The notes under the pieces were generated by a model. The model saw nothing but the letters and a program-made list of their open reading frames with translations, had not been told where the DNA came from and did not search any database. A stretch of 64,000 nt of DNA from Cenococcum geophilum 1.58 (taxonomy: Eukaryota > Ascomycota > Dothideomycetes > Gloniales > Gloniaceae), in contig KV748183.1 in NCBI GenBank assembly GCA_001692895.1, positions 1,426,001 through 1,490,000 on the forward strand, written 5' to 3'. How positions within the stretch are numbered: position 1 is the first letter of the stretch; each line of letters starts with the position of its first letter. This document shows positions 41,936 to 51,979 of the stretch, piece by piece. The position numbers and the translations under genes were made by a program.

Positions 41936-42394
41936 ATGGCATTCACTCGCTCTAGGTCATCTTCCATAATTTCCCTAAAGACTCAGAAGGCCAAGCAAGC
42001 CGTCTCCGGTGCTCGAATTCAGAAGCTCAAGAAAACCACTAAGATCGAGAAGCCGGGGAAGCTTCTGAAGGCTGAGGAGCTGTCTGATACCCTTACTGTT
42101 CCGAAAGTCAAGAAAACTGTGAGTTTCTTCTACGCTGAAGCCGAAGTCGAGGTCGAGAAACCAAAGCACAGACAGGTGACCTCCGCGTGCGGCTGCTGTC
42201 GCAGACGCAAGAGCAAAGTAAGTTCTCTCAACGGACTTATCTCTCTAGATGCCATGATCGGTTTCACTAATTCCCACCAGTGTGACGGGCAGCGTCCCAC
42301 TTGCGGCGCCTGTGTCACAAGCTGGACTGCGAGTACGACGCCGGCGAAGGAGAGACGCGGGAGGGGAACCTCAAGCGTCAGATCAGTGAGTTGA
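41936..42394 (+). CDS. Small Zn2Cys6 protein, frame breaks inside the zinc cluster
   Basis: Fungal binuclear zinc-cluster DNA-binding domain. Exon 1 (41936-42217) ends at CGCCRRRKSK and exon 2 begins at 42281 with CDGQRPTCGAC (63-nt intron), giving the first five cysteines with normal spacing. Directly after the fifth, the frame as sequenced runs on without the sixth Cys and stops at 42394 (131 aa). Two bases later in phase, the other frame reads HKLDCEYDAGEGETREGN and LKRQISELKEKLGMLRR, the expected sixth Cys, linker and coiled coil, up to a stop at 42433. The break coincides with a TGTGT run, so a GT gain (real or a sequencing slip) is the simplest reading. The basic N-terminus (KTTKIEKPGKLL) is unusual. 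No regulatory domain follows. Confidence 0.6.
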   Translation: MAFTRSRSSSIISLKTQKAKQAVSGARIQKLKKTTKIEKPGKLLKAEELSDTLTVPKVKKTVSFFYAEAEVEVEKPKHRQVTSACGCCRRRKSKVSSLNGLISLDAMIGFTNSHQCDGQRPTCGACVTSWTASTTPAKERRGRGTSSVRSVS

Positions 42395-42435
42395 AGGAGA
42401 AGCTTGGGATGTTGAGGAGACCTTCGGGGTCATGA

Positions 42436-44066
42436 AGGGGTGCTCTGAGGGAGACTGGGCCGCAATTGGACATTTCGTCAAGAATATGGAGAATGTGGAG
42501 GAGTTCTGTGCTTGCATTACTACCGCGAAGATGCTGTGCGAATCTGCAGCTGGGATGTAGGTTGTTTAGAGAATGTTGGAGAATGTATAGAGTGGATGAA
42601 CCGTCTTCAAATAGTTAATCTTCGTGAAAACCTTGAAAACCATCATACCTTAAGGTGCTCTTCGCAATGTTTGCCACGTCATATATCTTCTAGAGAAACC
42701 CGTAAACAACTCCAGAGTGGGATATATGGTATCAACGTTAAACAGAGCTCAAAGCGGCAAAGGGCACTTATATATTTTATTCTTAGGCTCTTTTAGAGAT
42801 CTCTAGAAGTATAAAAAATATCGTATATCGCATGGTAATAAATAGACAAATTGCTCGTTAAACTATAATAGAAGTGTGTTACTATTCATCAGAGCAAAAA
42901 AGGAAGTTTTCTATGTTTAGGTCCAGAAAGTCTTTTCTGAAAAGTCTCTCGGAGCCTTTCAGACGTTTTGCGTACCGTGACTACCCATCAGCTTCGCTTT
43001 CCTATATTGGGTATAGATCAGGTGTCTTGGCAGCTGATCTTGACTGTACACCACCCTGGCGCATCCGGTTGAAAGCGTGTGTTGATCTTGGTGATCAAAC
43101 GGCAGAGTTTATACCTTTTGAAATAATACGCACAGCCACTTTAACGTATTTTTACCTTTTTTAGGTATAAATCTACGTATTTTGATTAGCGTGATCAACA
43201 CGCGCTTTCAACCGGATGCGCCAGGGTAGTGTATATATAGAGGCTCTCAAAGGGACAGAGTTTTCATTCTTGATCTTGATTTTGACACGTGGAGGTAATT
43301 TAACGAATCAAACCTCGCGCTAATTTCCTGTCAACTCTCTAGCAACTAGAAATCGCCCACCACCAATTTCCAATAAGCCCTACATATCGGCATTTTTGTC
43401 TGAAAGATAGGCGGATTGCTAAAAGCATAGGCAGCCGAAATGTCCCTCAATTTCAGCCGTGTTTTCCTTATTGGAGGAACAGGCGGGGACCTAGGGCCCT
43501 AACTAGATTCTGCCTTCAGCCGGTTTCTTCTAATTCCCTGTCCACGTGCGTTTATCATCCCATTTTGGGGCTGAGTGTTTCAAGGTTGAGCGCCCCAAAC
43601 AAACAACACCGTTTTCAATATCTATTCCTGGTGAAAATTAAAGGAAATATGTTTCTAGTCTTCCTTTGACACTCCAATTCACCACTCCCTCTCAATCCTA
43701 AACATAGCGCTACGGCTAAGGTTGCAGCCTTGCGAAAAAGCCACCACAAAAATGGTACCTGCATATCTTGGCTCCACATGCCACAAGATTCTCTGGCTAG
43801 CATGCTTGCGAATCCTACATTACCGACTATCGTAGATTCGAGGACACGAAAATCCGTAAATAGAGCATTGAGATTGGAGCCCGTCCGCGTTACGCCAGAG
43901 ATCTTTTGTTGGCCCCCACAACATTATAACCACTCGGTTTGACGCTTCGAAATATGCGCATGAAAGGAGTGACGCCTAGGAATACTGGCTCGACATTTAT
44001 TAACTACCGGATCCCCCTTTTGGGAGTTCGAAAGGATATAGACAGTCTCATCTTATCTGATAAAAA
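42436..44066. other. Intergenic 1.6 kb with a MITE
   Basis: Between the zinc-cluster gene and the membrane glycoprotein gene. Just after the zinc-cluster frame a short frame starts at 42433 (MKGCSEGDWAAIGHF) and stays open for about 40 codons. It may be decayed coding tail of the same gene. A miniature transposon lies at 43047-43233 (listed). Other frames look like chance. Confidence 0.45.
43049..43231. mobile_element. MITE with 41-bp inverted repeats and TA borders
   Basis: Arms 43047-43087 and 43193-43233 are inverted repeats with two mismatches, reading TACAC(C/T)ACCCTGGCGCATC inward. The outer TA on each side fits a TA target duplication (Tc1/mariner style), so the element is about 183 bp. 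The interior is AT-rich and non-coding. It differs in sequence from the element at 30592, so at least two MITE families are active or recently active here. Confidence 0.82.
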
Positions 44067-45208
44067 ATGACTGCCGATATTCAGTGGGTGTTTCCCTCAG
44101 GGACAACTCATGCAACTTCAGACATAGCCGCCAACATTGGCCCTGTACATCTCGGGGATTCAATACTACTCCAATGGTCACCCGCGGACCAAAATGTGAC
44201 CATAGACTTTGCTTGCGATGAGCCCACAGGCAGTAAGTGTCCTCTATCTTACCTGAAACCCTCTCATACCTCTAGTAGTTTAAAAACATGTTAGAATGAT
44301 GCTAACATTACACAGCATTCTACCTGGCTAAAAATTCATACGACAGTTCTCCAGGCATCTTCCAGTTTACCAAAGACGTTGAGCCTTCAATCAATGGTGC
44401 CAATTGTCACTTTGCCTTTGAGAACGACTCATCTGGCGGAAACGGGGATTACTTCCAATTCTCTACTACTTCCGCTGCAACACAAACGACTTGGGGTGGA
44501 GCAGCAGCTTCATCCACCGCAACAGCCTCTACAACTGAACAGGCTGCTGCATCCACAAAGGCGCCTTCCTCCTCCCAAGATGCTGCTTCAACGAGCAGCC
44601 CCAAGGCGCAAAGCAGTGCTAGTTCTGCCCAAGCAACAACCTCGCCAACCAGCAGCGCAGCTGTAGGCATCCCAGCAGCAACAGGATCCACCGCTCAAAA
44701 CTCCGGCAGCACTACCTTCGCCACCTCAGTCTCCCCCGCATCCACACTCTCCGGCACCAACGCACCTTCCGCATCCACCCAAAGCGCCGCCGCCACTACG
44801 CAAACATCCCACAGCAACGGCACTGCCATCGGCGCGGGCGTTGGCGTCTCCATCGCCACCGTAGCCGTCATCTCCTGCATCGTCTTCCTGCTGCTGAAAA
44901 AGCGGACGCGAGACAACCCGAACACCCCTAACATCCCCGGCCCAGCGGCGCCGCGACCCCCGCCAAGCCAGGGGAATGCAAGCACGGCTAGCGATGCTAG
45001 GATGGTCGAGCTGATGGGCGCGGAGAAGGCGAGGCCCGCGGCGGGATACAGCGACACGAATGGCTACCCGCAAGTGACGGAGCTGGGAGCGCAGGTGGTT
45101 GCGGGCGCGTATGCCCAACCGGGTGCGTATACGGAGCCGAGCGCGTACGAGCTGCCGGTGTATCAAAAGCAGGAGCGGAGGATGTCGCAGAGGATGGAGC
45201 TGGCTTAG
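44067..45208 (+). CDS. Ser/Thr-rich one-pass membrane protein (cell-surface type)
   Basis: Two exons, 44067-44232 and 44316-45208 (83-nt intron with a GCTAAC branch site), give 352 aa. Residues 1-125 form a compact domain (IQWVFPSGTTHATSD, LGDSILLQWSPADQNVTIDF, GIFQFTKDVEPS), probably extracellular. Then comes about 100 residues of Ser/Thr/Ala stalk suited to O-mannosylation, one membrane helix (GAGVGVSIATVAVISCIVF, about 226-248) followed by KKR, and a Pro-rich then Gly/Tyr-rich cytosolic tail. The layout resembles fungal WSC/Mid2-like surface sensors, but I see no WSC cysteine pattern. No signal peptide precedes the domain at the chosen ATG, so an upstream leader exon may be missing. Function unknown. 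Confidence 0.8.
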
Positions 45209-45986
45209 GCTTGGTATTGCTGGAGGCGTAATGGGAGTTGTAATAATGGTTGCGGGTACAATGGCATTGTAATATCAAATCACTGAATAGGCATGGCGCG
45301 GAATATGTATGGGAGACTGAGTAAGAATCTATGGAGCTTGATCGCTCGAGAAGATATCTACAATGTAGCTCGCGTCGCCGAGCTCAAAAGACTATTCTCG
45401 GATAAGTAAATCGGTCTCTCTGTGGCATTGATTTACCTCTTGGCGTATCGATAACTTCACTAAACAGGTTCGCAAACATATCCAACAATTGTATCAAGAC
45501 CATGCTGCGAACTTCAGATGGTTCGGCATTCAGACACAGCAGCTATTTACAAAGCTTACACGCATATTGACATAATCGAGTGCCGATCGCCTTATCCAAG
45601 AGGCCTAGATCAATCCAATGCAGTGCTCTCCTCTAACCTAACAACGATGGAGCCTGCTTCTCCACCCCCTGCCCATTCCACAATGCCCTTGCTCGCAATA
45701 AGGGATTATTACAAAGATATCCAGAACGCCTGCACCGGGCGACTTCTGCAGTAAGTGATAGGTAAGGTGCCAGCAGAGCACACCCCGTGCCACTGCATAG
45801 TCTGGCCATATCGAAATATTGTCAGTGAATCAAAATAGAGTAGAAGGTTGAAGCTGCAGAATAGCACATCGACAATTCAAACCCAGACCGGAAACCGGAT
45901 ACGCCGTGGAAATGCAGTAATACAACAACAGAACTCGCGAGGGCGTTTGCTCATTAAAAGTAAGACGATTTTTAAAAGGTAATAGG
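45209..45986. other. Intergenic between convergent genes, with a dispersed repeat piece
   Basis: About 780 bp holding two 3' regions. The segment around 45283-45400 resembles 56232-56370 (listed). No gene is supported, including the open frame 45518-45754. Confidence 0.5.
45283..45400. repeat. Diverged copy of a dispersed repeat (also at 56232-56370)
   Basis: Both places share, in the same order, CACTGA, AAGAATCT, CGAGAAGATATCTACA and GAGCTCAAA, with substitutions and small gaps between. The family is not identified. Position 56232 lies near a copia remnant, so an LTR origin is possible but not shown. Confidence 0.5.
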
Positions 45987-47220
45987 TTAGACCTCATGAC
46001 GGTCGACGAGCTCATAGTCTTTGTGGCTCACGCGCTTCCAGTAGGGGATGCGGCTGGTGATGGCACGGCCTTTGGGAGTGCCGGAGAGCACGACGCGCCC
46101 GCAGAACCACCAGATGAAGAAGATGGCGGCGAAGCCGAGAGTGAAGCCGCAGACGGTAAGGAAGATCCAATGCTGTGCCATCTATTACAAATCAGTACAG
46201 TTGTTGGGGGTTGTCGGGAAAGGTTCCGGGAAAGCGGTTGGTACTAAAGGGGAAACTCACCCAGAAAATAAACCCAACGTCACTACCGTGCCAGCTGCTG
46301 CCTCGATGATGCGTAAAAAAACTCCAAGGATGGTTGTTATATTCATCTCGGAAAAGCACGCGCACTCTGTCTAGATCCGTTGGTCCCGCGCTATTGTAGT
46401 GCCTCCAGATTATACTCAAGAAGAGGGGGCCAGTTGAACCCATGACAGTAATATATGGTAGAATCCAGTTGCGGTTATAGTCTGGTAAGGAATCAATTGC
46501 TCGAAGGAAAAAAGGATGGCGGGGTATAGCGCCCATTGCATCGTTAGAGATGCCGGTGGGAGTAGTGCGTCGCACCCAGGCTGGGTAGGCCAAGAGCGGA
46601 TCAAGGCTGCGATTACATCCCTAATACGAATTGGTGAATGCGAGACAGGTTCGAACAATTGAGGGACATACATCATCTAAATCAATGTATATTCCTCCGA
46701 AGTGGGCCAAGACAAAGTATCGAATCGCATCCGCTCGCTGGATAGGGAATTCATATCCATCAAATGTTTCCAGAAACCACGGATATCTATGAACAGTTAG
46801 CTATACAATCCAAATACAGTATCCGGAGCGACTCGAACTCTGCAGCAATAAACTCTCGCGATTTCTTGTCCGTCCATAGCTGTGACACGCCGTCAGCCTT
46901 TGTCTTTTTGTTATCAGATCCAGGTCAGCCGCGCCACCAACCTTATACTCGTAATCAGGATGCAAGTCTAAGCAACTCTGCTGCGGGGCTTGCCAGTGCT
47001 CAGGTATGCTCTCATTAATGTAGGTTTGATGTATGATCTTGGGTATTAATCGCGGCCGTTCGCTAATTTTGCCTGAGTTGGGAGCGGGCAGCTCTGCGCG
47101 GGAGATCTGATCCTCGGATCCATCGATGAAGAGCAAGGTAAGGAGAGTCCAGACGCTGTGAACGAGAAAACCGATGATTATGATGTTTATTACCAGGAAG
47201 ATGAGTACGCCTTTCCGCAT
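45987..47220 (-). CDS. Csg1/Sur1-like inositol-phosphoceramide mannosyltransferase
   Basis: Glycosyltransferase of the DXD (Gly_transf_sug, PF04488) family. Its relatives add mannose from GDP-mannose to inositol phosphorylceramide in the Golgi. Five exons on the minus strand, 47220-46942, 46879-46839, 46786-46672, 46620-46261 and 46181-45987, give 329 aa. An N-terminal membrane anchor (GVLIFLVINIIIIGFLVH) precedes PKIIHQTY, LWTDKKSREFI, RADAIRYFVLAHFGGIYID and the DXD site (IDLDD near residue 143). Then come GCNRSLDPLL, the loop SNDAMGAIPRHPFF, and HHRGSSWHGSD. A second membrane helix near the C-terminus is encoded by the last exon. Exon 2 is 41 nt. Introns 1 and 2 use weaker donors (GTTGGT, GTTCGA), but the joined protein matches the family throughout. 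Exact substrate is inferred from the family. Confidence 0.9.
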
Positions 47221-48388
47221 AGTGAATATCTGCTTCTTTCCAGGAGTGCGAATCGACGTAAGGAGGGCTGAGCACGAGGTAGCAACCGGGAGACGTAGAG
47301 GCAGGGGAAGAGGGGTGCGAGGAAGGCGGTCAGGTAGGCATAGAGAATTAGTTTAAGAGTACAGCACAGCGCAAGTCGGGCGTGACAGAAAAGAAATGGT
47401 GATGGTGGGTAAGAGTTGTTAAGGGCTAGGGGACGGAAATTGGGTTTCTGGAAGACGCGCCAGCGCTTTGGCCAAGACGCCTCGCCCGCTTAGAAGACCG
47501 TGGAACAGCCACACCAACGGACAGAATCAGGAAACCTTTGCGACTGGAGAATAAGCCCCGATCGGATGTGGTGCCATTATCACCTCTACCACGCATGCTT
47601 TTGCGGGCACCTTGTGGGAAGCCTTCGAATCACCTAGCCGTTGTAGCGGACATGACTGCGAGAAACGTTAGTCTCTCCATCTGTCTTTATCTATTGCGTG
47701 AGAGGCGCAGCCTCTCCAGCCGTGCCGCCCGCATCTGATGACGATGCTTCGCGTATTTTTGAAGAACTCCAGCTCTGCCATGCTTCCTTTTGGTAATCAT
47801 AGACCATAAGCTAGCTGCCGCGCCCATGCCGAGGAACTCCGCCTTGCTCCGGCTAAAGCGACTACTACCTCAAGAGTGTGTTGGGTGGGTTTTTATTGTG
47901 TTTTGGAATACAGACCACCAATTAGAGGTTCTTGGTGGCATCCACGAGCTACACGGAACTTACTCCGTAACTGGACTTCACGAGCAAAATACTTCCGGGC
48001 TTGAAAGTACGAATAAGGAAAGAAACTAGTTTGGTGCACCATACCGCAGATATTGGTAGATTGGTGTCCTAAGAGACATGATCGAAATGTTATTGGTGGG
48101 TGATGACGGGGTAGAGATTGACCTGGATACTTCATTTGTTAGTTACTCCTCTACCAACCAACAAAAGTCCCTCTTGGTCTTACTCGACAATGCAAATCTA
48201 CAGAGTAAAATGTTTCTATGGATTTAAAAGAGAAAATTCTGAGGCTTAGAATTATATACAAGCCTTCTACTATAGATCTCGTAAGCATTTAATATCTCCC
48301 TAAGTGCAATAGCCTCTATCGGTCTCAGTTGCTATCCAAACGCCAGAACTCCACGCTATGCTGCATTAAAAATTCAGTTCGGCTTATC
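47221..48388. other. Intergenic, nothing called
   Basis: About 1.2 kb between the mannosyltransferase start and the Kin17 stop. Several open frames exist on both strands (47538-48135), but none has family features. Confidence 0.5.
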
Positions 48389-49263
48389 TCAAAGTTTCAG
48401 CTTCTTCTTGGGCTTCTCCTCCCCATTGTTTAGCCGAGCGCGTTTAAAGATACCGTTCTTGCTTTTCATAGTCCCTAGCGTTCCTTTAGTAGTCGATATA
48501 ATTGATTTCTTGATGGAGAAGTTCAATTTGACCTTCTCCCTGTCTGCTTTTGGCATCTCCTTCGCTTCAGCCTGGGGTTCTTCTGAAGGGATTCCTCCAG
48601 CTTCTCTGGCCGCCACAGCCTTTTCCTTGGCAGCCTTGGCCTCGGCAGCCTTTGCTTCAGCCTCTAGCCGTGCTCTTTCCACCATTTTCTTCATTAGCCG
48701 CTCTTCTTGTTGCTCATTACCAGCATCCTGTAACTCCTGCTGCCGAATAGCCTCCCGACGCCTGACAGCTTCTGGGCTGACATCTTTCCATGCTATGAGA
48801 AGCCCTCCCTTTTCCCCTTCAGTGATGGTACAAATCCCTTCGCGACCAAGATATTTCGCAAATTCCGTCAGACTCGGCCATTTTGTTGCATTCATATGTA
48901 TGTGCTCTTTGTGAGAGATGTATTCCTGATAGAAATGGTTCACATCGATGGATTTTTCGCCATGGGAGGTTTTTAATAGTTGAAGGAAGTCGTGTTGGAA
49001 TTCCCTTGAGTATTTTTCAATGTATTTCTTTGGGTCCTCGCCGACAACCTGCATTTGACGAACGTGCGATTCGCTCTGTACGTGACTATAGACTATTAGC
49101 AAGAGTCATAGATACAGGATAATTTTTCTACTTACCATTTAAAGCCATTTGCGTCTCTACACTGCTTTTCGCAAACCTGACAATACCATCGCAATCTTTG
49201 AAGACCCTTGGACTTCATCTTATTGCTAAGGTGCTTAGTTGAACCTACTTCGGCGCGCGGCAT
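48389..49263 (-). CDS. kin17: Kin17, DNA/RNA-binding zinc-finger protein
   Basis: Nuclear protein linked to DNA replication, repair and mRNA processing in other eukaryotes. Two exons on the minus strand, 49263-49136 and 49085-48389 (50-nt intron), give 274 aa. The start MPRAEVGSTKHLSNKMKSKG is the family leader. The C2H2 finger CQVCEKQCRDANGFKCHVQS is split by the intron at its third metal-region Cys (about residues 29-49). The winged-helix-like Kin17 domain follows to about 165 (FLQLLKTSHGEKSIDVNHFY, TKWPSLTEFAKYLGREGICT, GLLIAWKD). Then comes an Ala/Glu/Lys helix and a basic tail (RARLNNGEEKPKKKLKL). The KOW-like tail domains of animal Kin17 are absent, as is usual in fungi. Confidence 0.94.
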
Positions 49264-49388
49264 CTTAGCGGTTGCAGGCGTTAACTGGGACTCGTGTATT
49301 TAGTTGATTCAGGCCATCTAGGGAGAGTGTCAGTGGAAGGAGGCAGGTAGCGCGTCGAATGCTGAGAATGAAGTGGCAAAACACCTTT

Positions 49389-49490
49389 AGCAGGCTCAGA
49401 CGTGATTCCGTTGGTGCGGATTTTCAATCGGTCCGCAAGGGACGCTAACCACGTCTGAGGCGCTTTCGCAAAATTTGTAAACGATATCCG
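49389..49490. repeat. Partial copy of a MULE-like element end
   Basis: A small hairpin bounded by GCTCAGACGTGA and CACGTCTGAG, followed by GCGCTTTCGCAAA. It shows the same arrangement as the left end of the element at 56559 (GCTCAGACGTGA, a TTGG.GCGGA segment, CACGTCTGAG then GCGTTTGGCGA). Only one end is found here, upstream of kin17, so it is a fragment or solo end. Confidence 0.55.
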
Positions 49491-49619
49491 CGTTGCTGAG
49501 ATTCATCGATTATACAACAGAACCTAGGCTTCTAGAACATATCATTTTTATCACACAGGTATTTTCAGTTGTGATCATTTTCGTCAAAAAAACCCGCGTT
49601 GTTAAGGACAGCAGACCTC

Positions 49620-50720
49620 TATATAACTTTACTAAACACCAGCTAATATATATAAAACCTGCATAGATTTATAATAGTCACCCCAAAGAACCCATTATAG
49701 TCCGGCGGGCATAGTGTCCACGCTGTGGTGTGTAACACCCTGAAACCTCATCCACCGTTGGCATTGTGACCTTCATTAGGGCGTTCGGCCAATCCCATCC
49801 CCCGGCAGTTAAGTGTCTTGTATCCGTCAATAAGCCCTAGCCCATGAAGCAGTGGTAGAGCCTGACGCCTTACACCCATGCCTTGAAGATGAAGACTAAG
49901 AAGCCGAGCAAAATAGTCGGCGGAGCTTCGAGCGCGACCCAACGAAAGGATAGACGTAAGAAGAATAACCCGCCCTAGGTGCGGATTTCGCGATTTATTA
50001 TTTCTTAATCGTGCCGATAATCCTTCTATTAGTTGGCAGAGTAGAGGGATATATTAGCTAGTTATCTTATAGCCCTACGAGAGTTAAACGCCTTTAAACT
50101 TCAGATCTAACTTCTATAGGCTAAAGGTAACCGTCTCCTACTAAAGACCATGAAGCTTTTTACAAAGGATATTTACGACCGCATTAACCAGTTCCGAATA
50201 AATATCCGTAGCCTCCTCAATCGTAATATGGGTTTCTAGCTTGTCAGCTCCCAAACACGTGGAGGCGCCCGCTTCAGCTTACACAACCTTGTATGGCCCA
50301 CCTGGCACAGCCAACCTAGCCAGCCTTCCCTTTAAACAGCTATAGCCACCAGGAAAGCCCTGTTAAAAGCCCTCCCCGTACTTAAAGAGATGGTGGAACG
50401 AAAACCTCACGGCCCTAAGGAAGTCGTACACGTACTAGAGAAACAAAGCCAGCATAACGCGGCGGCAAGGAAGGGAAGACCTGGAGCTCTATACAATAGC
50501 AGCGCGGGCGAAGAGGCTCTTCCATAGGACTATTCGGAAACATAGGAAGTTGCACTGAAGAGCTTCCTTCCTTAAACAACTAATAGATCGATCCTCATCA
50601 CCTCACAGAACTCGACTGCTGCGATTAATCTTGTAGGGACGTACAGCAGGATCGCTCTGGTAGAGCCAAAGGACAAAGAGGACGCATCAGCCGCTGCTCA
50701 AGACCACGGCGCCAATCAGC
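49620..50720. other. Mixed eroded sequence with a possible LINE relic
   Basis: 49620-50150 is partly TA-rich. Around 50400-50620 (+) short readable pieces include EDLELYTIAARAKRLFHRT and IRKHRKLH. This basic, His/Arg-rich style resembles the linker before the reverse transcriptase in fungal LINE ORF2 proteins. No catalytic motif is readable, so this is a weak guess. The open frame at 49748-49942 (-) has no recognised features. Confidence 0.25.
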
Positions 50721-50767
50721 GAGTCTGATAAAGGTAATGGCCTCATGCTCGAACCGTGCAGAATCTT

Positions 50768-51711
50768 CTATTTTGCCGGTGCTCTATCCATCGCTTGCCC
50801 GACAGCGCCATTCCCAACTATGAAGACAGCGAGCACGGCAGCATAAGCGGCCCCTGCAGCCAGTGTCTCAAGCATACCAGCTGGAGTGGTGAATATAAGA
50901 GCAGTGACAAAGGATGATGTCGAGAAAAAGATAACGAGAAACCGGATTCCATTCGTGCGGACCACGTTCAATGCCACCATTGGCATTAGCAGTAGGGCAA
51001 TAGCTATGGCAGCCGTTATAACCTTCATGATTGACCGAATCAGTCTTATTGGGACATTAATGATATCTATGCCGCGATCCTTATAGGAAGTGCCCTGCGC
51101 TAGTGTTTAGTCTCTTTAGGAAGACCTAGTCATTGCAATAACTTACTAGTCTCTGACGCCTACGGAACTCTCCTATGGCATTTTTAATGCGGTTCGCGAG
51201 GATGGAATGGTCGTTGTATATAGGCTCCCCAACGCTGCATAGGCTAAGAAGATCCCAATCATCTGCTTTGACGTATTCAGTTTCGCTTCTCGCTATGCAA
51301 CCGGTGTTGCTCAGCCATATATCCATCGCATTCAAATTCCCTATAGTCGAGTCCGGTACATTGAGGATCTCCTTCGTTCTCAATAAGAAATCATCTAAGC
51401 GGACAAAAATTAGCATTCCCAGGTTATGCAACCCTTGAATATTGGCCCACCATATTCCTTAAATGCCGTATCAAGCCTACCCAGGACATCTTTTCTATTG
51501 GGATTTTTGTCAAGTCGCATACTCCCCAAAAATAGCTCTGCCGGCTCGTCTTGATCTATGGCATGTAATTGTGACTCAAGCTTTGATATCTCGTCCTGCT
51601 TCGCAAGGAGCATCCTCATTCTAGTGGTCCGAAAGCGGCGAAAATTTTGATAATCTGGATGACGAGCGAGCCATGACGAATATAATGGATAGCCAGGACG
51701 GTAACGTTCGA
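50768..51711 (-). CDS. DUF6594 membrane protein, 5' end unresolved
   Basis: Fungal DUF6594-type protein of unknown function, often found in accessory, HET-rich regions. Three minus-strand exons are clear: 51711-51451, 51394-51147 and 51079-50768. They read RYRPGYPLYSSWLARHPDYQ, FRRFRTTRMRMLLAKQDEIS (a helical pair-forming segment), NPNRKDVLGRLDTAFKEYDD, FLLRTKEILNVPDSTI, NLNAMDIWLSNTGCI and finally several C-terminal membrane segments (AAIAIALLLMPMVALNVV, FSTSSFVTALIF, AAGAAYAAVLAVFIVG). All joints keep frame. Upstream of 51711 an AG acceptor lies just before the frame, so a further exon is needed. The candidate in 51768-51939 (frame MYAGANYLKVENGQ) would join in phase but has no family support. 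The true start may be there or further out. Confidence 0.78.
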
Positions 51712-51979
51712 CTTGGGTCCATAACGCTTAGTTAAATTACTACTCGACTGCCCAAAGCAAAACTTACTTTCTCTCTCACCCCACGGCCTACGCCAATCCT
51801 GGCATGACGGTCCGACCAAAAGTGATCGAAATGCCCCCTTCCAGGCCGAAAATGCATAATATAAAGCGGAAACCCGACCAGGAGTTTTCCCATCGCGCTG
51901 CCCATTTTCGACTTTGAGATAATTAGCTCCCGCATACATCCAAGGCGATGAAACACCCTGCTTATACCATTTTGGGCCA

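Noticed and set aside
47538-48135. Open frames on both strands upstream of the mannosyltransferase
   Set aside because: No family features and no conserved intron borders.
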